Both the position numbers and the translations under genes were made by a program. The notes under the pieces were generated by a model. That model was not told where the DNA came from. It saw only the letters and a program-made list of their open reading frames with translations, and did no database searches. From Stercorarius parasiticus (lineage: Eukaryota; Chordata; Aves; Charadriiformes; Stercorariidae): 64,000 bases of DNA. The stretch covers positions 62,001 through 126,000 of the forward strand of contig VWZL01000463.1 of the NCBI GenBank assembly GCA_013396915.1, given 5' to 3'. Positions 48,401 to 58,892 of this stretch are shown piece by piece. The first letter of the stretch is position 1, and each line of letters opens with the position of its first letter.

Positions 48401-50222
48401 TGGTAACAAAGGGCAAACGTTGTGCACAGATAACTCCCAAGTGGCTAGAGACAGCTTATGCGGTAGGATGAAAGCATCACAGGGGTGGCTGGTAGGAGAA
48501 AAGATCTAGTTGTACTGGTTCTTCTGGCTCTTTTCTGGAGAGCTGGGTTGTAGGCCCTTAAAACACAGGAAAACTTTTGCAAGATTGGGTCTAATCCTCT
48601 GAAACGTTGACCTTTCCCATATCCTCTCAGTTGCTTTTTGGGGTAGGGAGCGCAGCAAACCCCATGACACCTCAACAGAGGCATTAAGATTATTGATTTA
48701 ATTCTGGATCTGAAATTGCAGAACGGTTTAGCACAGCTTCCCAGCTTAGTGAGCGCTGCCTTGAAAACTCCTTGCCTAACGACCGTGTCCCCTTTGCAGC
48801 TGGTGGAATGGCATGACACAAGCAAGTGTCTGATTTGAGTTGGAAAGGTGTAAATTTTCTTGGCTTTGAGGAAACGGTCCCTCTCACAGCTGTGTTGCTG
48901 TGCACTACAGCCGCTGCACCTGCTGCAGCGCAAGTCCCTGAGGTTCGTGAAGCATTGCCTGTTTCTCAGCTGCATAGAAAATAACCCAAGCCCTTGGGTT
49001 CTTCAATCCGGAATGATTGGGAATGTTTTTGCAAGAACACAGAGAGTCGCGCATCCTTGTAAGCAGGTCGTATTTCTGAAGGGATTACAAAGGATTATGA
49101 TGAGTTACTAAGATCTCTGCATCTTTACCGGGCCTCTTGCTGGCGTAGGATTTATTGGTTTAGAAAAGTCTTCAAGAAAATAGCAGATTTTCCCAGAGAC
49201 AGCAGGGAAATTAGTATTCCTTTTGCAAACATCAAACTAGCCTACTTGGTTACAATTTCATTGTAAAAAGTCTGCTTATGGCTCTCTAATGAACACTGGT
49301 TTCGTTCCCACAAAGTGACACTTGCTGAATAATGTGTTACAGCTCTCGGTGACTCCTTCCCAGAGACTTAGCATGAAATCTGCAGAGATAATTACCACAG
49401 TAGGAAACGAACGCAAACAAATGCAGTTTTCTCTTTGTTTTAGCAACTTTCTGAGATTGCAATTGCTTCCCTCTCTGTTGCCGAGTACATTTTTCCTATA
49501 TTTTTTTTTAGTATTGTTAAAACCATTTGATTTTGATTCATACGATCTATCCGCCTACTTAAAGATGATGGCAACAGTCCCAACTGAGTTAAGCTGGAGC
49601 TACAGCTTCATCCAGAAAACAATTGTTGTATGGGTTGAATTGTAACCAATTTCTCAAATCACTAAAATTGGTTGTCCCAGACAAGCACTAGGATTAAATT
49701 CATCCCGTCCGATATTAGACACTAATGTAGTCAGCCTTGCTTAATACAATCCTACATCGGGTCTGACTTGCCTGGGAATTGCCTCTCTCGTCATCTGCTG
49801 TTCAGTGAATTTATCATGTGCAGCTTCCTAATTCAGGTGAGCTGAGTCCAGGAGTAAGTGTGAATGTAACATGAAAAACTTACCTGCTGCACTTTTTTCA
49901 GTTCCTAAAACCCCCCCAGAGATATATAGGATGATGCTAACGTGGCTGGTGTGTTTCTAAAGCTGCAAAGACTTCTGTTCTCTAAGGTTTCTCTTTGGAT
50001 GAATGGGTTCATCTTCTTGCCATGCTGTTTTGGTCTTTTAGTTACGGTTATTTTCAGGTTCTCTGTCTTGGAGCGACTGTTTGTCTCTTTCCTTTGCAAA
50101 AAGCAAAATATTCAAGGCCTTACTAAATTGTGTTCTGTTTTTTATTATTTCCACTAGCAAATTAATTGAATTTGTTCAAAAACAACAAAAAAACCCAACA
50201 CGGTTTTAAATCTTTAGATCCC
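45486..50222. other. gene-free single-copy DNA
   Basis: No gene or dispersed repeat recognised. Overlapping frames at 46012-46703 and 48445-48975 (the latter 176 codons, minus strand, the longest ATG frame in the window) show no domain, membrane pattern or splice-compatible structure. Confidence 0.5.
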
Positions 50223-50282
50223 GTTTTCTATAATTTCTATCCAGTTTTCTATAATTTCTATCCAGCTTTCTAAAATTATCCA
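50223..50282. repeat. 21-bp minisatellite, about 2.8 copies
   Basis: The unit GTTTTCTATAATTTCTATCC plus A is repeated exactly at 50223-50243 and 50244-50264, followed by a diverged partial unit to about 50282. Confidence 0.93.
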
Positions 50283-52889
50283 GGTATTAGGATACTGGGG
50301 AGAAAAGCTGGCAAGTAGGACATCACAGGAGATTGTAGTCTCAATGTAAATAAGATTGGTTTATATTGCTTCTCCCTCTTACATGCAATGTGATTTAAGC
50401 AAACGTTGCAATTATTTCCCACTACATGATGTTTTTAGCTTTGCAATCAATGAAGTATAATGGATTGGCCATAGCAGTTTAAGGGGAAAAAAGACACACA
50501 CAAAAAAAACCGTGGAAGAAGAAACCTTTGAATTTGATTTTGATGCAAATAACGCTATAAAGATGGTGCAAAAATAAATGTTACTATTCCATTTAATACT
50601 ACGGTATTAAACATGCTCTCTTTACTGCAGTTTGTAAGTCTTTTGTATATTCTTTATTTAATGAACTCTTCCACCATCTTTTTATTTGTTTTGGATTACG
50701 TTTTCAGGTGCTAGTTGTTTATGATCACCCCATAATTAGAAAGCTAAACTTCTCTGCCGTTTCTGTTCTGGGATCAGGCAGCTTCTCTGCTGCTGCAAAC
50801 TGCCACCGTAAAGTCCAACATTTGCTCTGTGGTTATGGGGGCTTTGTGAAGATCTGGCAGGTCTTTTTGCACTCTTACACAAGCAAGAGCTTCACTTTTG
50901 TTTATCTACTTTCATAGGTAGGTCCCATATTTGTAGTACTCGTACAGATATCAGTGGAAGTTCTCTAGGAAAGTATTTGTAAGAAAACATTGAGAAAAAA
51001 TTGACTTTGAGTCATTTCCCTGTGCGGTCTGTAACACAACCAGGAACCCAAATCCCATCTCCTGAACCCCAGTCCGGTGTTTTAGCCCAAAGGATTGGCC
51101 TTATCACTGTTTCCCGTTGGCCTTTGGCTTTTCAGTGGATTGAACCGAATTTTGGATCCATACTTTCTGCTCTAAACTTTGATTGTCACCTGGGCTTTGT
51201 GGGCCAGCTGGATCTCTGCTTCAGCTAAGCTGCGGATAAGCTGCTTAGCCCTCAGCAGTAATTGAATCAAAGCCAAATTCCCAGGCCCAAAAGGTTCATC
51301 CCTATTTAAACAAAGAGAAAAGGCAACGCGTGTGGATCTGCTACTGAGGAGGAGGAAATTACTCCTTTGAAATTGAATCCAATGGGGAGATTGTATGTCT
51401 TTACAATTCGTGAGTTTTCCAATAAATGTGTTTTCGGCGTGTTAGTTGGCTCATAAAAGTGCTTTACACAAGTCTGTCTGAAAGACTTTAGGAGAATAAA
51501 TCCCTTGTCATCAAATCAGCAGGGCAAGTTTTTTGCCTTCAGTGGCCACTTTTAGGTCATCCTAATTTTCCAGAAGAATTCAATTTGTCTATTAAGTAGA
51601 TAACAATCTGGATTGAGCTCAGTACCTGTCCCCATGGAAAATTTTGACGTCAATGCCTTGGTGTAGAGGTGAAAGCTATGCACAGAGCACAAGGGGCAAT
51701 AATTAGTGATAATTAGTGTGCCAAGGCCCTAGAATAAGTTTTAAATTGGTAGTGGCCTCGATTAGGTCATTAAGGAGTTATTCATTACATCAGCAGCAGC
51801 AAAAGGATTTTGGAAGCTGTCAGTGGAAATACGAACCACAGGAAAAGCGAGCAGGCGCGCCATTAATACCAAAAGTTTCTGAAACTTTGCAGTCACGTCA
51901 GGGCCTGGAGTACCTACAGCTGTAGACACATATTTGTCCATGGGTTCTATTTTCACTCCATATAAAGCAAAGGCCACTTTTTCCGTTGACTTCAATAAGC
52001 ACTGAGTCTGATAAAAAGTGATCTGGCTAAAAGGCATGTAAAAGCAGCTGTCATTTTGAAAACCCTTAATCCATCTGATTTGCCATTTGGGCAGCTTAAA
52101 TTAATTTGCCTTGCTGCTATACCCTTGCAAAGTCCACAAAGTCCAGTGTAAGTATCTCTTCCTGACACCACAGCAAAGCAACAATTACATCAATTTTCAG
52201 TTGCTGTTATTGAGAGATGCCTTTATATATACGACTTGCAAGCTTACAGCCATGTGTGAATCTCAAAGCGTTCTTTTCCAAACAACTCCGTCCATTTAAC
52301 TTCATGATGTAATGCATGCATATAAGCACACTTGAAATTATCCTATGTATCACGCTTTTAGTTTTTCCTCAGCGTTTTTCTTGCTATTTTTCCTCATATA
52401 ATCAGGATTAAGAAAGCCTTATCAATATTTAGCTTGATTCACACTTTGCAAACAATGAAATATTTCACAAAGCTGCGAAATAAACCATGTAAATTCAGTA
52501 GCTGTTTTTTCCTCTAGGGCCCATGCAAAAATATAATTCAGGCTTGTTTTGCTGCTGACGTTTTCGGGTCCAATGAAATAAGATAAAATAGTTAAGTACG
52601 TTAGTATCAGGTGGGATTTGTACAGGATGGACCTGCACAGCACTACAGGTTCCTCATGTCCCCAAATTGGACACACGAGGTCTGGGCCCTGGAGAAAACC
52701 GAAAGGCTGCATTTGAAAACAAACAAAAAAATCATATAATAACAATAGGTTCTGATTCCTTAACGCAGTCAGCTGCTTGTATGTCAACCAGGAAGCTAAA
52801 TCTACATCTTCAATGCTTTTTTTTTTTTTCCCTCTCCTCAAAATATCAGAAAGCAGCTTAACCTTGAAAATACCGCTTAGCTCAAAAGA
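50283..52889. other. gene-free single-copy DNA
   Basis: No gene seen. TGACGTCA, a full cAMP response element palindrome, is at 51645-51652. ATAATTAGTG is repeated exactly twice in tandem at 51699-51718. T13 lies at 52817-52829. Confidence 0.5.
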
Positions 52890-53240
52890 AAGAAAAAAAA
52901 AAAAGAAAAGTAGTTTATTCAGAAAGTGGTAATTAATTTTCTACAGAGGCTGAAATCACTCTGCCTAAAGCAAAATCCTTCTGACATTATTAAATGTCAC
53001 AGTGCAGTTAAAGCACAATTATAAACTAATTCACAGAATAAATCTCATTAGTTTCCTGAGGCCTTATGAATAAACTGAAAGAAAAACGTTACCATATTTG
53101 ACTTTCATCTTGGCTTTCCTGAACAGATATACAATCAAAAAGCATAACATTTTAATAATTACAGATGATTAAAAACAGATAGTTTGGAGAAACAGCTAGT
53201 AAAATTGACTGCTGTGTACGCGCTGCATGCGAGCGAGTGC
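52890..53240. promoter_or_regulatory. candidate conserved noncoding element
   Basis: AT-rich, repeat-free block with clustered homeodomain-like cores (GGTAATTAATTTTC, CTAATTCACAG, TTTTAATAATTACAG). It ends at a small CpG cluster near 53218-53238 (GTACGCGCTGCATGCGAGCG). Enhancer-like in texture; conservation untested. Confidence 0.25.
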
Positions 53241-53389
53241 TCCACCTTTACCCAGTGCTATAAAATTAAACATAGAACTGAAAAATAAATTTAAAAAATA
53301 GAAAGTGATGTGAGAGGTCATCCAATCTGGTGGATCTTGCAGCGACCAGATTAGAGGAGGATGAATATAACCGAGGAGAACCCATTACA

Positions 53390-53515
53390 TCTCCTGGACC
53401 ACACCGTGTGGGATTGTGCGTAGAGCTGTAGGCGCGCTTGAGCGCACCCCAGCTCCTCGCGTCCCTGGTCGGACGGTGTCAGCTCTGCTCCAGGAGCTGC
53501 AAAACCAAATTAGTT
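53390..53515. promoter_or_regulatory. small CpG-rich segment
   Basis: About ten CpGs in roughly 90 bp (for example GGCGCGCTTGAGCGC, CTCGCGTCC, GTCGGACGG) in otherwise CpG-poor DNA. CAGCTCCT at 53450-53457 is the reverse complement of AGGAGCTG at 53492-53499. It is too short for a classical CpG island. It could be a small promoter, a regulatory element, or an old GC-rich repeat I do not recognise. Confidence 0.3.
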
Positions 53516-55389
53516 CACTGCCGGAATCCAGGAAAACAAGCTTGATTTCTTATTAACAATTCAGAAAAACAAAAAATTATACATATTTAGCAAGCAGTGA
53601 TTTCAAATAAAGGAATAGAAGTAGTCTTTCATAGGTTGAACTTTCAAATAAGATAAGTCAGTATTTAGAAATCTTGGTTTTTTGGTGGTTTTTTTTTTTA
53701 AAGTTATAGTAAAATCAACAAAAATTTGTAGAGCCTTTCTATTTTAGCTGCCTGCAGTTCTCTTAGAATTTCTGCACGTTTATCTGTCCTACACATCTCA
53801 GAGACGCAGCAAAGAATGGATGGTCTAGATGGTCTGTGTTTGCTGGGAGATGAAATACCTGTAACAGATCTGTTTAAAATAAAGCTCAGTAGGAAGTGGT
53901 TATTGTCTAAAAATAAATGACTGAGAGTAAGGTGGTGAGGAGCAGGGAGATCTCGTCAGTGCATTTTTCAGGAGGATTTCCCACCCTTCGCAAGCTGGCA
54001 AGACAATAGCTCTAATCTATCAGCATCGCGCTATGGGCACCAGTCATCGCACTGTTGGGGGAGTTGGCTTTGTGCATTCGCTGTCCCCCAAAGCTTTGGG
54101 GAAAAGCCACAAGGGAACACTCTGAATTGATTTGTCTCTCAAAGAGCTGGTATTGAAGAAAAAGGATAGTGGAACAACACTGGCTAGAGGTTCACTGATG
54201 CTTTGGGAACCAAAGGTTAACAAAGCCAAGACGAAGCAAGCCAAGCCTGCATATCAAAGCGTGAGTTTATCTTATTTACCCTGGTTTTTTACATTCATTG
54301 CTCTCCATTCTGCTGGTTTCCAGAGTGTATTCCTGCCCTGCAGGTGGGATTTTTATTGTTTCATTGTCCTTGCTGCCTTACGGAAGGGGGTTCAAATGAT
54401 TTCTCCCCAAAACCCTTGCACACAAAAAAATTGGGCCACAGCCCATCATCCTGCTTGTTATGAGTGTTACGCAGTAAGTCAGACCAAAATAATCCACTCA
54501 TCTGCACGGCTTTACTTTAGCTCTGGCTTAGAGCTGGCCACCCGCGTGGGGCAATGGGGAGATGCACTCCCCAGGGTGATGGATTTAGGCACTGGTTCAC
54601 AGGAGCACAAAGAGAACTGTTAGAGTTTCCTCAGACCTCTGTTATTGCGGTGTAAATTTGTCTCCAAGCATCTCCCTGCACCAGGGATCCTCATGCCGTG
54701 GGCTGTCATTGAAAAAGCCTCCATCCTGCCAATAAAATACGAGTTAGTCCCTGAAATTCATGCCGCAATCAATAGGAATTTATTTTTTTCATTGACTTTT
54801 ATTGAGCTAAATTTCAATCCATTTTTGCCTTTGGAGGCTCACAGATCAATCTGGTATCAGGATCTCTGTTTTGATACAGCTCAGCAGTTACTGCAGCTTC
54901 TCCTGTGCTTGGTGTGGTGCTGGCCATGGCTATGACCCCTCCCAGCCAGAGGTTTTGCAAACATCCACCAATTTCCATGCAAAGGAGGGTGCTCGCTGGT
55001 CTTCAGTGGTTTCCTGTTTGGCTCTGAGTTGGGGACTTTGTGGGAGTTGCGCAAATTAGATGATCACGTTGGCTTGATACAGCATGGTGAAACGGAGCGG
55101 CATCAGCAAGGGACAAGGATGGACCGATCCGCGGCGCTAGGAACTGCAGGTGTTCCCAACCAGAAGTGATCTCTAAATGTTTTACGCTCTTGGTGGTGTT
55201 CAAGGTAGGAAGAAAGAATGACAGATGAGTAATGAGCGTGTATAGCAACTTGGCAAAACGATTTGGAGCCATTCCATGTCAATTATGTGCATTTCTGGTC
55301 TCAGAATGAGTCAGGCACAACCACTTTCCTTTGGTGCTAGAACTCATCAAGAACAGTAGTGTTGCCCAAACTCCTCCGTTTCTCATTAA
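53516..55389. other. gene-free single-copy DNA
   Basis: No gene or dispersed repeat recognised. The 163-codon open frame at 54132-54623 has no known domain. Confidence 0.5.
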
Positions 55390-55990
55390 AAACTGCACAC
55401 TTGAACAGATGATTTCTCCCAAATATTTAATCATTAGAAGTTTCATTATAATAACAACTTCAGGGTGCTTCCAATTAGTTTAACAATAACTGTATCTTGG
55501 GCTAATAAATGTTCAGCTCTGGGCCTTGAATTTATTAGCCCAGGAAAATGATTATTGCCTCATAAAGAGGAAGAACCTTCAGGTGATTTAATGACTCATG
55601 TTTCTCTCACCCTTCTTAAATTTAATCTAATAAACAGTTGAGATGAGAAAGATACTAAAAGTAAAAAAAAAAAAAAGGCCAACAACAACAAACTTTCCAC
55701 TGGCAATTATTTAATGACAAAATTGTGTTAATACGTATTTGAAAAGTCAGTGCACAACGTTCAGAATAATCTGAAGTTGTCTCTCAAGTGATTCACACAC
55801 TGTTAGATAACTTTTATTTTATTATGTGAAGAGTTGAATGAGTAGTTGTTATGGTAATGCACTGCCTTTGCCATTAACATGATGTCCTACATCAGTGTTC
55901 AAGGATTGCACCTGAAGACATGCAAATGAATGGCGTGTTCTTAATGAGGATAACAAGCTGCTCGTTTCATCAGGCAAAATTTGATGTCAA
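55390..55990. promoter_or_regulatory. candidate conserved noncoding element with inverted repeat
   Basis: AT-rich, repeat-poor block with many TAAT/ATTA cores, a perfect POU octamer ATGCAAAT at 55920-55927 and, at 55498-55542, a perfect 13-bp inverted repeat (TGGGCTAATAAAT and ATTTATTAGCCCA around a 19-nt loop). An A-run at about 55660-55676 interrupts it. Enhancer-like; conservation untested. Confidence 0.3.
55498..55542. other. 13-bp perfect inverted repeat
   Basis: Left arm 55498-55510, loop 55511-55529, right arm 55530-55542. Each arm carries a CTAATAAAT homeodomain-like core in opposite orientation. For 13 matching bases and loops of up to 30 nt, roughly 0.03 to 0.1 such pairs are expected by chance in 64 kb of AT-rich DNA. 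Confidence 0.6.
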
Positions 55991-58828
55991 GGTTGTGGGC
56001 TTCTGATTTTCTGTCTCATTTTTAGAATACTGGGTAGTATGTTACCACAGAAAAAAACCCCCAAACTTACCATGTTTTTTCATGTATATCCTAGCGAACT
56101 TTTTCCTCTTTGGCAATGCCTAAGCAGCAGCATTTGGGGTAGGGGGCAGCTGGCCGTGGCCGTAAAAGCAGACTGATTAGGATATTTTGGTAGTGCATTA
56201 TGCATCTCAGTTTATGATTATTTCAGTGTGGTCCTGTTCTGGCCTGTCTGCAGCCTCTTTTCACATTTGTTTAGTTGTCCTTATTATCCATTGCTTTCTT
56301 GTTGCAAAATAGGATTTATTTTTTTTTTTTCATTTTGTAAAACTGTGAGCCAAGGAGACCTGGCATCATATTATTAAAATCTAAGCATGGCTCACCTTAT
56401 ATGGTTTACCCTCTCCCTGTAAGAAAGTTTAGGACTGTGAATCCAATATAAATAGCTCTATGAACCGTTCTACACTGGGTTCTAAGACGTTTTAACTCTA
56501 ACGTGCTTTTATTTCAGCATGGTCATTTTTTTTTTTTTTCACAATCTAATTTGAGAGTCTGGCTGTCCCTTCTTTGTTTTTCTGGACTTTGTCCCTTTGT
56601 TGTGTCTTACTGTGCACAAGCAGCACTCTCAGTGCTGAAGGCCACTTTTGTGAGCTTGTCTGCGCATTCACAGTGTGGATAGGTGAGTGGGATTTTCAGA
56701 AAATTCATAGTTTTACAATGGAACTTAGGCTTCTAAATCTCTTGGACACCGTTGTGAATCTTTCCCTAATCGCTTCTGTTCCTCGGAAAACCCTAACTTA
56801 CAAGACTTATTTCCAATTAATATCTGTTCTGTCTGTGAAGAATAAATGATACATTTCAGAAAGTTTCATTAATATTGATGAGCTTTACATATGGATAGTT
56901 AGTATTCAAAGTATTTCAATTTGTTAAACAGAAAGAGTTTCAACCATTAATTATGTTCTGGTCATTCAATTTTCATCAAATGGGCTAAAGTAATGTGTTG
57001 GAACAGAACGTTGTGTTTAGACCAAAAATATCTTCACTGTTTCTACCTAGAAGCAGAACAAAAAAGTCTTGCTCAGCGCTTTTTCCTACATTTCATGGCC
57101 TGTATTTCATGCATTTATTTTGTTTTGCTACGGTTATATACAAATACATCTCCAAAAGGAGTACAGGTACTCCTTTGTGTTGGGTGTGTTATTCCTGCTT
57201 GCTTACAGATGCAGAACTGAGGCAGAAAGGGGCTTGGGTTTACGTAAATATTTCACTTAACTGAGATAAGAGCCAAGTGTAGTTTCATGGAGGGAAGAGT
57301 CACATAGACCTCTCACGTCAGGGTAAAATTTTAATTCAGGATAATGTCATTCCCTTTGGGTCAGAACTGCTACACGTTTTTCCACTTTCTCTTAAAATGT
57401 TATAGGATTGTCCTTGTAAGAGGGAAGGAATTGAAAAAGGCAAACTTGCATTTTTCATGTCTGCTTGCAGAATCTGAAGTTTTGGTTTTCATACAGGGAA
57501 ATATTTTTATGTGGAATGGAAATGATTGTTTTGACATGCGTTTGTGCATGCATGAACATGTATTTCCCAAGGAAGCTTTGCCTTTATTATCCCAGATAAC
57601 AGAAATGAACTGAAAGAGTATTTTCTGGGTTTTTTTTTAAAAAAACCAAAACTTGAAATTTTTAATTCCCTGTTGTTTTGGCAGAGTAAGGATGCTTACC
57701 GTTTCAACAGGTGAAAACACAGTGAAGTGCTTTAACAGTGAGCCACACAGAACATCTAGCAGGTACAAAAAAAAGCAAAGACACCGAGGGGAATCTTCTC
57801 TGCCAGTCATCTTCTTCAGCACTGCAGCCAGTTTGGAAGCATCTTATCTGTGCTTATTTGAATGTTTCAATTACACACTTGAAAAAATACTTCAGTGTCA
57901 TATGATGCCACCACACAGTAAATTAATCCAACCCATGCTTTACATTTTAGCAATTAAACCAAGTATGAAACAATATTTGAATTAAAATCAAGCGGTTTTG
58001 CTTGTTTATTCAGTTGTTAATGAACTATTGGTTGAAGTTCAACTTTAGCTTACTACGGGCCAAAGAAATGGGTATTTAAGGTGTTAAAAAGACAGTTGTG
58101 TTCAGACTTGTCGATCATTTAAGCAGTTCTAGAAAGGTTACCCTAAATTATCTTTTCATGGTGCTTACTGCAACTATGGAGAAAATGATTCTTTCGGTTT
58201 TTTTTCTTTCCCTAAGAAGATGTCACTTTAGAGACTCGGTAAATTCCTTAAAATAAGTCTTCTGTAGTTATTGTAAAAGTACTTCTGAACCGTCAGCAAC
58301 GCTCTGTGATTAGCCTAGCGTAAAAATCTAGATCCTTTCCATAGTGTGTCTCAAAGTATGCCTTGTGGGCCCCAAGAATCGCTTTCTGAATGATTTTTAT
58401 TCCAGAGGAGGGTGAGATGGAGAATGAATCTTAGATTTGAGAAAGACTTTTCTCCTTTCAGTGTTTCCCTGAATAGCCCAAATGCTGGCATTCACCATAG
58501 GAATCATTAGTGCTGTCAACTCAAAGTCACTCTGACATTAAAAAAGCGGTGTAGAATTGACTGCTGATTGCTGAAGAGCTCTACCAGTGCACAAATGGCA
58601 GAATATAATGGGTTTTCCCTGTTAAATTATCTCAATACACTTGCATTACCAGCTACTGAGTACTCTTTTCCCCCCTCCCGCCCCTCCTCCCCAATTTATG
58701 TGCTCTCTGTGCACGAGTCTTTAGACTGACACTGCAGTTGACTGCAGCTCAATATAAGAAAAGGGGCTGTAAAAAGATGGTTATTACTATTTGGAAAGCA
58801 AAGAACTGGAAATAACTGGTTATCCTTG
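55991..58828. other. gene-free single-copy DNA
   Basis: No gene recognised. T14 lies at 56526-56539. Open frames of 60-110 codons at 56574-57985 lack domains. The C-rich tract at 58670-58692 is listed separately. Confidence 0.5.
58670..58692 (-). repeat. C-rich tract, G-quadruplex motif on minus strand
   Basis: Runs C6, C3, C4 and C4 separated by T, G and TCCT. On the minus strand this satisfies four runs of at least three G with loops of one to four bases, a canonical quadruplex motif. It also resembles KLF/SP-type CCCGCCCC sites. Confidence 0.75.
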
Positions 58829-58892
58829 CTTTGAACAGGCGGTTGGATTGGATGACCACCACAAGTCCCTGCCAGCCATAGATACTCTGTGA
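58829..58892 (+). mobile_element. CR1 LINE fragment, old 3' end
   Basis: CTTTGAACAGGCGGTTGGAT, then TGGATGACCACC, AAGTCCCTGCCAGCC and ATACTCTGTGA follow the order of a CR1 tail (TTGAGCAGGGGGTTGGAC, GATGACC, GGTCCCTTCCAACC, ATTCTGTGA) with many changes. It is more diverged than the other copies, so probably the oldest recognisable insertion here. Confidence 0.7.

Noticed and set aside
48445..48975. 176-codon open frame, minus strand, longest ATG frame in the window
   Set aside because: No recognisable domain, and shorter frames overlap it on both strands. A frame this long can arise by chance in 64 kb on six frames.
53306..53365. GAGAGGTCATCCAATCTGGTGG as an old CR1 tail
   Set aside because: Only a short stretch resembles the CR1 GGTCATCTAGTCCAA block; the flanks do not continue in CR1 order.
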